A stretch of 24,787 nt of DNA, taken from the NCBI GenBank assembly GCA_017542915.1, contig JAFXWI010000055.1, positions 1-24,787 on the forward strand, written 5' to 3'. The notes under the pieces were generated by a model that searched no databases, was not told the DNA's origin, and was given only the letters and a program-made list of their open reading frames with translations. Of this stretch, positions 14,228 through 22,522 are shown in pieces; within the stretch, counting starts at the first letter, position 1, and each line of letters starts with the position of its first letter. The DNA comes from Paludibacteraceae bacterium. Lineage in GTDB: Bacteria > Bacteroidota > Bacteroidia > Bacteroidales > Paludibacteraceae. The position numbers and the translations under genes were made by a program.

Positions 14228-15088
14228 TCAATTAATTCCTAAATAACGGTAAAATGGCAGCAGTTTCTTAATCAGTATGCCGCCGAAGGTACAAATAGTT
14301 ACTACGAGCACACTCGTGCTGATAGGCATGATAATGAGTTGCCATAAGGGTGCGGTTGCTCCCGAAAAACCAACCAGCATATAGAACGGCGTAATAAACA
14401 CCATATGCATCAGGTAGGTCATATAACTGCAGTCGCTGACTGCGCGAATGACGGTGTTCGGCTTCGCCGTCAAGCGTTTTCCCCATTCTCTATAGAGCAG
14501 GTAGCCCAGAATATAAAATCCTAAGAAATATGTCAGTCGGGACGTATATTCCAATAAATAGAGCGAGGGATAGAAACGTCTTAAGAGCACGTAGCAGAGC
14601 CATACGACACAGATACCAATCAGTTCGTTGCGGCTGCAGGCTTGTAAGGTGCGCTGCAAGAAAGGCGTTATGGCGTAAAGCGCGACAATCAGACCGATGA
14701 ACCAATAGGCCTCATTGATGCGATTGGTGAGCATATACGGGATATAGCATAGCACTCCGTCACTCAGCGAATGAATATCCGGATATTTGCCGGCCAGGCA
14801 AGAGAGAATGTATACGATTGCGCTCCAGATAAAGAACGGGATAAGGATACGTAGATAACGTTTCTTATAGAATTCTCCTAAGGGCCGGACGGGTGCGGAC
14901 AGTTGCAGCGCGCCGGAGATCATCACGAACAACGGAACACCGCAGCGATGAAAGCAGGCGTATACGATGCTCAACACCGGATATGCATTCGCATCGATAC
15001 GCGCCAAAGACCAGGTGTGCACCGTGACTACCATAAGGATCGCCAATGCCCGGAGTATGTCTAATACCACATCGCGTTCTTTGGTCAT
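14228..15088 (-). CDS. Acyltransferase-3 family membrane O-acyltransferase
   Basis: A 286-residue polytopic protein of the OatA/OafA type that would transfer acyl groups (usually acetyl) to envelope glycans. The N-terminus DVVLDILRALAILMVVTVHTWS holds the family R13 and catalytic-type H24. GVPLFVMISGALQL and YKKRYLRILIPFFIWSAIVY (about 76-92) are the conserved second and third TM regions, and about ten TMs are visible overall. No extra SGNH domain is present. It is shorter than the 330-350 residues common in the family but appears complete. It starts 1 bp after the merR-like stop and is probably co-transcribed with YfhO. Confidence 0.88.
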   Translation of the reverse strand: MTKERDVVLDILRALAILMVVTVHTWSLARIDANAYPVLSIVYACFHRCGVPLFVMISGALQLSAPVRPLGEFYKKRYLRILIPFFIWSAIVYILSCLAGKYPDIHSLSDGVLCYIPYMLTNRINEAYWFIGLIVALYAITPFLQRTLQACSRNELIGICVVWLCYVLLRRFYPSLYLLEYTSRLTYFLGFYILGYLLYREWGKRLTAKPNTVIRAVSDCSYMTYLMHMVFITPFYMLVGFSGATAPLWQLIIMPISTSVLVVTICTFGGILIKKLLPFYRYLGIN

Positions 15089-15089
15089 G

Positions 15090-15419
15090 TTACTTGATCA
15101 TTTTGCGGATTGCACATAGTTCCTCTTTGACGCGCAGCAGGATTTCCAGTGCCGCTTGGCGTTCATCGGATTTCTTGTGGTTCCCTTTGAGTTCTTTGCG
15201 GATGGCTTCGATGCGCGTGATCTTCAGTTCGTCGCGGATATATTTGATGCGCTTGATGATTTCTTGATCGGCTCGCGTATAGTAGCGATTACCATGCCCG
15301 TCTTTGCGCGGGTTGAGTTCATCAAACTGCTTCTCCCAATACCGCAGCGTGGTGGCAGGAACTCCTGTCTCCTGTTCGGTTTCGCGCAGCGAGTAATATA
15401 TTTTCTCGATCTCAGCCAT
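15090..15419 (-). CDS. MerR-family transcriptional regulator
   Basis: A 109-residue DNA-binding protein. The winged-helix part is at the N-terminus: YYSLRETEQETGVPATTLRYWEKQFDELNPRKDGHGNRYYTRADQEIIKRIKYI (helix-turn-helix plus wing, about 9-62). It is followed by a coiled helix rich in Lys/Glu (65-105). There is no effector or Cys-containing metal-binding domain. In Bacteroidota such short MerR proteins are frequently found beside MltD/LysM genes. The ATG overlaps the transglycosylase stop as TAATG, so translation is probably coupled. Confidence 0.9.
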   Translation of the reverse strand: MAEIEKIYYSLRETEQETGVPATTLRYWEKQFDELNPRKDGHGNRYYTRADQEIIKRIKYIRDELKITRIEAIRKELKGNHKKSDERQAALEILLRVKEELCAIRKMIK

Positions 15420-16777
15420 TACTTGCAGATTTTCAATTTCTGGCCTTCCCGAATGTTGTCACTCTTCAGGTTGTTCCAGTGCTTGAGTTGCTTCACCGTA
15501 CAATGGAAGCGCTTCGCAATGCCGCCGAGAGTGTCGCCTCGCTTAATCTTATAATAGGTGATACCGTTGGCACGATAAGCTCCGTTGATAGAAGTCACCT
15601 TGGCCATGTCGATCTCCGCGCGGCGGTTATTGATGAGGCTGTCTGCTTTGTAGGCAATGATAGAGTCTTGCTGGTCAATAAACAATCCTACTTTGTCGGA
15701 CGGCAGGCACAGCGCGTAAGGAGTGCCACCGGGGAGGATGTCGCGCGAGTACTGCGGGTTGAGGCGGCGTAGTTCATCCATGCTGATATAGAGGTTCTCA
15801 CTCACCTGTTGCAGGTGTAACCGCTGCGTAGTGCGAATCGTATCAGTGATCATCGATTTATTCTCTATCGGCGCCTTGCATATACCGTGCTCTTGACCAT
15901 AGTTCATCGCGTAGTTGGCGGCGATGAAGATAGGTACGTAGTTGCGGGTCTCCAAGGGCAAGTACGGGTAGATCGACCAGAAGTCGCGTTTTCCACCGGC
16001 ACGACGAATGGCTTTATTGACATTGCCACTGCCGCAGTTATAGGCGGCGATGACGAGGTTCCAATCTTGGTAGACATTGTACATGCTGCTGAGGAATCGG
16101 CAGGCAGCGTCGGTGGCTTTGAGCACATCCATTCGTTCGTCCACGAGCGAATTGATTTCCAATCCGAACAGTTTACCGGTAGCCGGCATGAACTGCCACA
16201 GACCTGCAGCACCGGCATGCGAGCGGGCCATGGGGTTGAGGGCCGACTCGATGATAGGCACGCAGCGCAGTTCATACGGTAGGTTATAGCGCGCGAGGGC
16301 TTCCTCGAAAATCGGGAAATAATACTCGCTCATGCGCATGAGGCGTGCTACTTGCTTAGGCTTATGCTTGACGTAGCGCAAGATGAAGGCCCGTACGCGT
16401 TCGTTATACGGCAACTCAATGACGCAAGGCAAGGCTTGCAGACGCGCCTTATAGACGGAGTCGGGAAGAGTGACCGTATCGTGCAAGGCGACGCAGTCCG
16501 TCGTGTCGAGCCATCTGAGACTCCATTCTAAGGAACGCATCTCGATATCCGAGAGCTCGCTGTCATTCCACGAGAGATAGAAAGGAGGGATTGGCTCAAC
16601 GATGGTATCTGCCAACACAACGGTGTCAGCAGGCACACTGTCGGCCACTTGCATGGGTACTAACTCCAGCGACTCTACATCCGTGGAGTCCTTGGCAATA
16701 CTGTCCGTTACTACCTCTTGCGCCTGCATCGCGGTGAGGCAGCAGAGGGATAGAAGTATGAATAAGATCTTTTTCAA
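15419..16777 (-). CDS. MltD-like lytic transglycosylase with LysM domain, TTG start
   Basis: Cleaves peptidoglycan glycan strands in the periplasm, forming 1,6-anhydro ends. The signal peptide MKKILFILLSLCCLTAMQA ends near residue 19. The SLT domain is at about 155-280, with catalytic E177 in VPIIESALNP, then AGAAGLWQFMPATG and VIAAYNCGSGNVNKAI. A C-terminal LysM follows (about 405-451, YYKIKRGDTLGGIAKRF), and a degenerate LysM may lie near 320-360. No lipobox Cys at the cleavage site. The start is TTG at 16777: the only later in-frame Met (residue 17) would remove the signal peptide. It overlaps the upstream TGA as TTGA. Confidence 0.92.
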   Translation of the reverse strand: MKKILFILLSLCCLTAMQAQEVVTDSIAKDSTDVESLELVPMQVADSVPADTVVLADTIVEPIPPFYLSWNDSELSDIEMRSLEWSLRWLDTTDCVALHDTVTLPDSVYKARLQALPCVIELPYNERVRAFILRYVKHKPKQVARLMRMSEYYFPIFEEALARYNLPYELRCVPIIESALNPMARSHAGAAGLWQFMPATGKLFGLEINSLVDERMDVLKATDAACRFLSSMYNVYQDWNLVIAAYNCGSGNVNKAIRRAGGKRDFWSIYPYLPLETRNYVPIFIAANYAMNYGQEHGICKAPIENKSMITDTIRTTQRLHLQQVSENLYISMDELRRLNPQYSRDILPGGTPYALCLPSDKVGLFIDQQDSIIAYKADSLINNRRAEIDMAKVTSINGAYRANGITYYKIKRGDTLGGIAKRFHCTVKQLKHWNNLKSDNIREGQKLKICK

Positions 16778-17370
16778 AACTGTATAGCTAATTTTAATTC
16801 AGCGCTCTGTTGGTGCTGATAGTCATAATAAATCTGCGGTTCTATATTGAGGGATAAATCAGGCGATATGTCATAATCAAACAATTGGGCATCTACGTAC
16901 GCATCAATGAGGGACAGGGCATAGACAATCACGACAGCCAAGATCGAGTAGTCGCGGTAGCGCCGGAAAATCTGCTGCCTGTTGTCGAGCGTCTTCACCC
17001 AAGTATTCGCCCCGCCTACGCGCTGCAGGTTATAGCCATCCGGTATGACGGCGATGTAACTCTTCGAGGGGTCTTCACTTACCGTACCTGCTTGGATATC
17101 GTTGTAGAGGTCGAGGTAAGCCATTTTGTAATTGGAATAGCGGTTCTGGGTCCAATTGATGGCATAGCCGCAACCCATGAAGGCGCCATACACGATAGGC
17201 AACTTCCAGTAGGATTTGTTGTATATCTGTCCTGCTCCCGGGCATATGACCCCTAACCAGACCGCCTTAATGGCATCGGGTTTCTTGTAGAAGGTGCTAT
17301 CCTCTTTTTGCTGCTGGGCTTGCGCCAAGAGCGGAAGCATCATCAGTACTATGTAGAGCCAACGTTTCAA
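16774..17370 (-). CDS. DUF5683 family secreted/membrane protein, TTG start
   Basis: The 198 residues start with a signal peptide (MKRWLYIVLMMLPLLAQAQ). They continue with the DUF5683 core KKPDAIKAVWLGVICPGAGQIYNKSYWKLPIVYGAFMGCGYAI, which forms two membrane segments, and a third hydrophobic stretch near 143-157 (ILAVVIVYALSLIDAYVDA). The function of the family is unknown. It is commonly found beside parB in Bacteroidota. The start is TTG 17370, because the first ATG lies inside the signal peptide, and it forms TTGA with the parB stop. The C-terminus (DISPDLSLNIEPQI) resembles a short beta-rich periplasmic tail. Confidence 0.85.
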   Translation of the reverse strand: MKRWLYIVLMMLPLLAQAQQQKEDSTFYKKPDAIKAVWLGVICPGAGQIYNKSYWKLPIVYGAFMGCGYAINWTQNRYSNYKMAYLDLYNDIQAGTVSEDPSKSYIAVIPDGYNLQRVGGANTWVKTLDNRQQIFRRYRDYSILAVVIVYALSLIDAYVDAQLFDYDISPDLSLNIEPQIYYDYQHQQSAELKLAIQF

Positions 17371-18194
17371 CTGATTTTCGCAATAATATCGGCTAATTCG
17401 TCGTTGTCGGCAAAACGAATAATGAGTTTACCGGCCTGAATCTTCACGTTATGGCCAAGTTTGGCGCTCAGTTCGTTCTGCAACTCATCGTAGGGGTTGA
17501 GGGTCGGTTTGGCGGGTTTCTTCTCTTTCTTTCCTTCTTGCGCGAGCGCTTCCACTTGACGCACGGAGAGTCCTTCGCGCAGAATACGCTGGTAGAGCGC
17601 TAACTGACGTTCTGCCGAAGGTGTGCCGAGGATGGCGCGAGCATGGCCCATGTCGATCTTGTGCTCTTTGATACCGACTTGTATCTCTGCCGGCAGTTTA
17701 AGCAGGCGGAGGTAGTTGGCTACCGTTGCGCGCTTCTTGCCTACGCGCTCGGACATACGCTCCTGCGTGAGGTTATAGTCATCCATGAGGCGTTGGTAAG
17801 CCAAGGCTATTTCGATAGCGTCCAAGTCTTCACGCTGGATATTCTCGATGAGGGCCCACTCCATGACCTGCTCATCTTTGGCGGTGCGGATATACGCAGG
17901 GATGCGCTCCAAGCCCGCCATCTTACTTGCGCGAAAACGACGTTCACCGGCGATGATCATATAGGTGTCGTCGCCGTTGTCGCGCAACGTGATAGGCGAG
18001 ATGACACCATGCTCGCGGATGGAGTCGGCTAACTCTTGCAGCGCCTCTTCATCGAAGGTGCGGCGCGGCTGGTCAGGGTTCGCTACGATCTTCGCGAGTT
18101 CGATCTCCGAGATAGAGCTGCCGCCGTTGGTATCTACATGCGAGGTGTCGATGAGTGCATCGAGGCCTCGTCCGAGTCCTGTCATCTTTTTCAT
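17367..18194 (-). CDS. parB: Chromosome partitioning protein ParB
   Basis: Binds parS sites, spreads as a CTP-dependent clamp, and works with ParA in origin segregation. The 275-residue protein has the N-terminal GLGRGLDALI (6-15, ParA-stimulating region) and the ParB/Srx domain with IAGERRFRASKMAGL and ENIQRED. The HTH is at about 135-165 (LTQERMSERVGKKRATVANYLRLLKLP). A C-terminal dimerisation region follows a Lys-rich linker (GKKEKKPAKP). It overlaps parA by ATGA. I saw no parS-like CACGTG palindrome in the window. Confidence 0.96.
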   Translation of the reverse strand: MKKMTGLGRGLDALIDTSHVDTNGGSSISEIELAKIVANPDQPRRTFDEEALQELADSIREHGVISPITLRDNGDDTYMIIAGERRFRASKMAGLERIPAYIRTAKDEQVMEWALIENIQREDLDAIEIALAYQRLMDDYNLTQERMSERVGKKRATVANYLRLLKLPAEIQVGIKEHKIDMGHARAILGTPSAERQLALYQRILREGLSVRQVEALAQEGKKEKKPAKPTLNPYDELQNELSAKLGHNVKIQAGKLIIRFADNDELADIIAKIS

Positions 18195-18958
18195 AAGGAT
18201 TGTCGTTTAATAAGTTCTTTGGCTAAGGAGGTGTAGTTCTGCGCACCCTTCGACGACGGGTCATAATCTAGGACGGAGACACCGTGCGAGGGCGCTTCGC
18301 TGAGGCGCACATTGCGGGCGATGACGGTGTTGAACACGAGGTCGCCGAAGTGACGCTTCACCTCTTCATATACCTGGTTGCTGAGGCGCAGGCGGTTGTC
18401 ATACATCGTCAACAGGAAACCTTCGATCTTCAGAGCCGGGTTGAGTTTGGACTTGATGATCTTGATGGTGTTCAGCAGTTTGGCGATACCTTCGAGGGCG
18501 AAGAACTCACATTGTACCGGGATGATGACGCTGTCGCTGGCAGTGAGGGCGTTAACAGTGATCAGACCGAGGGACGGACTACAGTCGATGAGGATGTAGT
18601 CATAATCATCCCTAATCTGCTCAAGGACGCGCTTGAGGAGCGTCTCACGGTGCTCGAGGTTCAACATCTCTATCTCAGCGCCTACCAGGTCGATATGACT
18701 CGGGATGAGCCACAGGTTCTTGGTGTTAGTCGCCACGATAGCGGTGTGCGGGTCGATGCCGTTTACCAGACACTCATAGATGGTGTTGTCCAGTTCTTTG
18801 ATCTCAACTCCGAGACCCGACGAAGTGTTCGCCTGCGGGTCGGCGTCGATGAGCAGCACGCGCTTGCCTTGGTGAGCCAGGGCGGCTGCCAAGTTAATAG
18901 AAGTAGTCGTTTTTCCGACGCCTCCTTTTTGGTTCGCTAATGAAATAATTTTACTCAT
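18191..18958 (-). CDS. parA: Chromosome partitioning ATPase ParA (Soj type)
   Basis: A deviant Walker A ATPase that forms the nucleoid gradient for ParB-parS movement. KGGVGKTT (11-18) carries the signature Lys11. LLIDADPQANTSSGLG (Walker A') and ILIDCSPSLGLITVNAL (Walker B) follow. At 255 residues without an N-terminal HTH it is the chromosomal Soj type rather than a P1-plasmid type. The start overlaps the upstream GT9 gene by 8 bp. The parA-parB order and coupling are standard. Confidence 0.97.
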   Translation of the reverse strand: MSKIISLANQKGGVGKTTTSINLAAALAHQGKRVLLIDADPQANTSSGLGVEIKELDNTIYECLVNGIDPHTAIVATNTKNLWLIPSHIDLVGAEIEMLNLEHRETLLKRVLEQIRDDYDYILIDCSPSLGLITVNALTASDSVIIPVQCEFFALEGIAKLLNTIKIIKSKLNPALKIEGFLLTMYDNRLRLSNQVYEEVKRHFGDLVFNTVIARNVRLSEAPSHGVSVLDYDPSSKGAQNYTSLAKELIKRQSL

Positions 18959-19946
18959 ATAGTTGTTGTATTATTGTTTCTGCTTCAATCTGTCGGCAGG
19001 CGTAGTTGCCATATCGACAGTGGTTGGTGCCGTGACAGGTACAGGGACGGCATCGTAAGTCGTTGCGTTGGATAATATCTTCGCAGCGTTGTTTCCATCC
19101 GGCGAAGCCTATCAGCGGGTGGGTTGCGCACCATACACTGATGGCGCGAAGGCCCACAAGGCTCGAGAGGTGCTGGTTCGCACTATCCATGCAGATCATC
19201 GCCTCGAGTTGGCGCATGAGTTCCAGTTCTTCTTCCAGTTTCAGTTGCCCGGCGACGCTTGTGGTGCGCGGGAAGACGGACGCCCACTGGCGTAACATCT
19301 CACATTCTACCGCACCTGCTCCGAAGAGGAACACCCGTGTGTCGGGATCTTGCGTCAAGCGCTCGATGATGTCTTTGGTGACGCGGTAGGGCAGCATGTT
19401 CGAGCGCGATTTGGCGAAGGGCGCGAGTCCAATCCATCGTCCTTCTTTGGGTCCGAATCGTTCTTCGATTGTCTGTGCTGCGGCGCGGTTGATCTTGATG
19501 GCTTCAAAGTCTCTATCGGTCTCCAGTCCGGCGCGGCGAAAGGTATCTTCGTAGCGGTCGAACTCCGTAGGGAGGTTTCTGTTGCCAATGCCCCAGACCG
19601 TGATGAAGTGCTTGCGGATGCGACCATAACGGATGCGCGTGACATGCTTGCCGCTCAGGAGCATGAACAGGTCAAAGACCCGCGTGCGAAGGACATCCTG
19701 AAGGTCGATGACGGCATCGGCTTCGTGCCGCAAGTGTCGCCATAGGCGCCATACTCCTCGCCAGTCAAGGTGGTTATCGACTTCCCAGAACACCACATTG
19801 GGTAGGGAAGCGAACATCGCCCCGAGTTTTTTCTTGCTCGCTACAATGAATCGATCATTCGGATAGCGACGGCTGAGGGAAGCAATAACGGGCACTGTCA
19901 TCGCTACATTTCCAAGTGTCGCCAATCGAATAATCAGATAGGTCAT
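18951..19946 (-). CDS. GT9-family glycosyltransferase (heptosyltransferase-like)
   Basis: Probably adds an LPS core sugar in the cytoplasm. The N-terminus TYLIIRLATLGNVAMTVPVIASLSRRYP matches the ADP-heptose:LPS heptosyltransferase acceptor loop. GRWIGLAPFAKSRSNMLP (the usual heptosyltransferase GLAP-type loop) and CMDSANQHLSSLVGLRAISVWCATHP follow in the donor domain. The C-terminal C-x2-C-x-C and later Cys pattern (CRPCTCHGTNHCRYGNYAC) is a feature I associate with Bacteroidota GT9 members. 331 residues. It ends inside the parA start region. Donor sugar is not determined. Confidence 0.87.
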   Translation of the reverse strand: MTYLIIRLATLGNVAMTVPVIASLSRRYPNDRFIVASKKKLGAMFASLPNVVFWEVDNHLDWRGVWRLWRHLRHEADAVIDLQDVLRTRVFDLFMLLSGKHVTRIRYGRIRKHFITVWGIGNRNLPTEFDRYEDTFRRAGLETDRDFEAIKINRAAAQTIEERFGPKEGRWIGLAPFAKSRSNMLPYRVTKDIIERLTQDPDTRVFLFGAGAVECEMLRQWASVFPRTTSVAGQLKLEEELELMRQLEAMICMDSANQHLSSLVGLRAISVWCATHPLIGFAGWKQRCEDIIQRNDLRCRPCTCHGTNHCRYGNYACRQIEAETIIQQLYE

Positions 19947-19955
19947 TGTTGCGTG

Positions 19956-20813
19956 TTATTTTTCTTTCCATTCACTCCAGGTTGCCCCGAAGAAATAGGT
20001 CAATGTATCGCCGAGTTGGTAGTCCTTTACAGCTATCAAGTTTCCGTCCTGTATGTCGGTGACGGTAGCATCGGGTGTGCGGACAGTGAGGTAAATACGT
20101 CCCTGCGAAGTGCTGCCGTTAAAGTCGTAGTTCATCTGCGCCGCCGTCTTGTCGCTCAGCGCATCCTCTTCGTAATAGACCGTACCCAATTCTTCATACA
20201 CCTCGAAGTGGTCGATTGTATCGTGCATATATATACCGCCTCCGACAAGCAGTTCTCCGTCATAGCTTCCGGTCAGTACCACCTCTGCGCGGTTCATCGG
20301 TTCACCGGCTTCGGCGGTGATGGTGATTGTCTCTTGGAGGATATGTCCGGCTACGAGCAGGCTGTCATATTCCAGACGGAAGACGAAGCGCTCGGGTGTT
20401 TGCTCGAGGATAGTCCAACGGTCATAGGGGCCTCCGATATAGGTAGTGTCGTTCGCCAATACGATGAGTCCTCCGGCGCCGCAGGTATGGCCTACTTTGT
20501 AGCAGTCCAATCCTTTGCCGTAGTTGATATGGTACGGCAGACCGAGGACATGCTCGCGGTAATAGAAACTATCTACAACGAGTTCCGGCGAAGCCTTGAG
20601 CCAGAGATCCACACCGTTCGAAGGGTTCTCGGCCTTGAGGGCAGGTCCGTACATGCGGAAAGCCGCATACTCGTTTTCCCACGCGAAGTCATCCTTGCGC
20701 TCCGGTACATAGCGACCGAATACCTTCGGCTGAACGGCCTCTTTATGACACGCGGTGAGGCTCAAGAGGGCGAATATGATAAACAAGTACTTTTTCATCT
20801 TTCTCTCATTCAT
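19956..20813 (-). CDS. DUF4861 family lipoprotein
   Basis: Periplasm-facing or surface lipoprotein of 285 residues. The signal peptide ends at lipobox LTAC with Cys22 (Cys17 if the internal ATG at 20798 is used). The body is beta-rich and matches DUF4861 in my reading: the segments FAWENEYAAFRMYGPAL, DCYKVGHTCGAGGL and EAGEPMNRAEVVLTG. Such proteins are often found with pectin- or uronate-degradation genes in Bacteroidota, which fits kduD and kduI just upstream. Enzymatic role unknown, with uronate-oligosaccharide lyase or hydrolase activity possible. The ATG at 20813 overlaps the kduD stop (TAATG), so I keep the longer start. Confidence 0.78.
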   Translation of the reverse strand: MNERKMKKYLFIIFALLSLTACHKEAVQPKVFGRYVPERKDDFAWENEYAAFRMYGPALKAENPSNGVDLWLKASPELVVDSFYYREHVLGLPYHINYGKGLDCYKVGHTCGAGGLIVLANDTTYIGGPYDRWTILEQTPERFVFRLEYDSLLVAGHILQETITITAEAGEPMNRAEVVLTGSYDGELLVGGGIYMHDTIDHFEVYEELGTVYYEEDALSDKTAAQMNYDFNGSTSQGRIYLTVRTPDATVTDIQDGNLIAVKDYQLGDTLTYFFGATWSEWKEK

Positions 20814-21616
20814 TACTTCGGCTGACGGCCGATGTAGGCGAGAATACCGCCATCTACATACAGGATTTGTCCGTTGACTGCGTCCGAAGCGTGCGAAGCG
20901 AGGAAGACGGCAGGTGCACCGAGTTCGTCAGCTTCCAGCCAACGGCCGGCAGGAGTCTTCGCGCAGATGAAGGCATCGAAAGGATGCTTGCTGCCATCCG
21001 GCTGCGGCTCACGCAGCGGCGCGGTTTGCGGGGTCGCGATGTATCCCGGTCCGAGGCCATTGCACTGGATGTTGTACTCCCCGTACTCCGAGCAGATATT
21101 CTTGGTCAGCATTTTCAGACCGCCTTTCGCGGCAGCGTAGGCACTCACGGTCTCGCGGCCGAGTTCCGACATCATAGAGCAGATATTGATGATCTTTCCT
21201 TCACGGCGCGCCATCATCTCCGGCAACACAGCTGCAGAGACGATATAGGGTGCTACCAAGTCGATGTCGATCACTTGCTGGAACTCCTCACGCTTCATCT
21301 CATGCATCGGGATACGCTTGATGATGCCGGCGTTATTAACGAGAATATGTATCGGACCTACTTCTGCGTGGATTTGCTCCACAAGGGCTTTGACAGCTTT
21401 CTCGTCGGTCACGTCGCATACATAGCCCTTGACATTTTCAATACCTGCCGCCTTGTAATCTTCGATAGCCTTTGCGACACCTTCTTCATGACGCGCATTG
21501 AAAATAATGGTCTTTGCCCCTGCTTGAGCAAACGCTTTCGCAATCGCGAAACCTATTCCGTAGCAAGCACCTGTCACCCAGGCGTTCTTGCCTTCCAATG
21601 AAAATATACTACTCAT
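20813..21616 (-). CDS. kduD: 2-dehydro-3-deoxy-D-gluconate 5-dehydrogenase KduD (short-chain dehydrogenase)
   Basis: Reduces 2,5-diketo-3-deoxygluconate (3-deoxy-D-glycero-2,5-hexodiulosonate) to KDG with NADH in unsaturated uronate breakdown. It is a classical SDR: TGACYGIG (15-22), NNAG (94-97), active-site S147 with Y160 and K164 (YAAAK), and a C-terminal VNGQILYVDGGILAYIG. 267 residues, slightly longer than the roughly 253 of enterobacterial KduD. The substrate call depends largely on kduI directly upstream. Many related SDRs are annotated as gluconate 5-dehydrogenase. Confidence 0.88.
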   Translation of the reverse strand: MSSIFSLEGKNAWVTGACYGIGFAIAKAFAQAGAKTIIFNARHEEGVAKAIEDYKAAGIENVKGYVCDVTDEKAVKALVEQIHAEVGPIHILVNNAGIIKRIPMHEMKREEFQQVIDIDLVAPYIVSAAVLPEMMARREGKIINICSMMSELGRETVSAYAAAKGGLKMLTKNICSEYGEYNIQCNGLGPGYIATPQTAPLREPQPDGSKHPFDAFICAKTPAGRWLEADELGAPAVFLASHASDAVNGQILYVDGGILAYIGRQPK

Positions 21617-21634
21617 AACAATGAATAATTTGCT

Positions 21635-21680
21635 CCGGTTCTTATCTCGCTCCGTTCGAACGATTATTTCTAAACCGGTT
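21635..21680 (-). other. Intercistronic dyad between kduI and kduD
   Basis: CCGGTT (21635-21640) and AACCGG (21673-21678) flank a 10-bp palindrome CGTTCGAACG (21653-21662). On the transcript TCGTTC and GAGCGA also pair around a 5-nt loop. It fills most of the 62-bp gap and lacks a T-run. It could be an operator for a uronate-responsive repressor or an mRNA-processing hairpin. Confidence 0.35.
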
Positions 21681-22521
21681 ACTTGAGGTCTGTTATTTTA
21701 CTGAAATCTTGATCGCTATAGTCGAGGTTTTCGCCGCCCATACCCCAGATGAAGGTGTAGTTGTGGGTAGCTGCGGCAGAGTGAATGGACCACTCGGGCG
21801 AGAGAACCGCTTGGTTGCCTTTCATCCAAATGTGGCGGGTCTCTTCGACTTCGCCCATAAAGTGGCAAACGGCTTGCTCTTCGGGTACCTCGAAATAGAA
21901 GTAAGCTTCCATGCGGCGGCTGTGGACGTGAGCCGGCATGGTGTTCCATACGCTACCTGTCGCCAGTTCGGTCATTCCCATCTGCAGTTGGCAGGTAGGC
22001 AGCACCTGATTGACGAGCATCTTGTTGATGTCGCGTTCGTTGCTCATCTCCAGGCTACCCATGTGGGCTACTACCGCATCGGCTTTCGTCACCTTCTTGT
22101 CGGGGTAGGTGCAGTGTGCCGTGGTGGAGTTGAAATAGAAGAGGGCGGGCTTGTTGGCATCGAGGCTCTCGAACTTCACCTCGCGGTCACCGCGACCGAG
22201 GTACAGTGCTTCTTTATAGTCAAGTTCGAACACTTTGTCTCCGGCTATGACGCGACCTTTGCCGCCGACGTTGAAGATACCTATCTCACGGCGGGTGAGG
22301 AAGAACGGTGCTTTGAGCGGATCGATGGCTTCGAGCAGCAGGGTCTCGCCTACAGGCATTGCACCGCCGACAATCATGCGGTCGTACATGGAGTAGACCA
22401 TGTTCACTTCATTTTTCACAAACACATGCTCAATCAGGAAATCTTTGCGGAGACGAGTAGTGTCATAACTCTTTGCGTCCGTCGGGTTCGACGCATAACG
22501 CACTTCATAATTTGTTTTCAT
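21679..22521 (-). CDS. kduI: 5-dehydro-4-deoxy-D-glucuronate isomerase KduI
   Basis: Isomerises 5-keto-4-deoxyuronate to 3-deoxy-D-glycero-2,5-hexodiulosonate, the step before KduD. The 280-residue cupin protein keeps the zinc ligands H198, H200, E205 and H247, offset by two from the E. coli enzyme numbering (196, 198, 203, 245) as I recall it, within PAHVHSRRMEAYFYFEVPE and WSIHSAAATHNY. The C-terminal IWGMGGENLDYSD is typical. The start lies 1 bp after the barrel gene stop (TGATATG), so it is probably co-transcribed with it. This marks growth on pectin, alginate-like or glycosaminoglycan-type uronates. Confidence 0.95.
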   Translation of the reverse strand: MKTNYEVRYASNPTDAKSYDTTRLRKDFLIEHVFVKNEVNMVYSMYDRMIVGGAMPVGETLLLEAIDPLKAPFFLTRREIGIFNVGGKGRVIAGDKVFELDYKEALYLGRGDREVKFESLDANKPALFYFNSTTAHCTYPDKKVTKADAVVAHMGSLEMSNERDINKMLVNQVLPTCQLQMGMTELATGSVWNTMPAHVHSRRMEAYFYFEVPEEQAVCHFMGEVEETRHIWMKGNQAVLSPEWSIHSAAATHNYTFIWGMGGENLDYSDQDFSKITDLK

Positions 22522-22522
22522 A

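Noticed and set aside
18284..18940. A 218-codon plus-strand frame opposite parA
   Set aside because: It is a mirror of the parA codons. ParA motifs are unambiguous on the other strand.
17367..18958. parS site near parAB
   Set aside because: No CACGTG-centred palindrome was found by eye in the window. parS may lie elsewhere near the origin.
19953..20825. A 290-codon plus-strand frame opposite the DUF4861 gene
   Set aside because: It is antisense to a gene with a lipobox and operon coupling, and its translation shows no recognisable motif.
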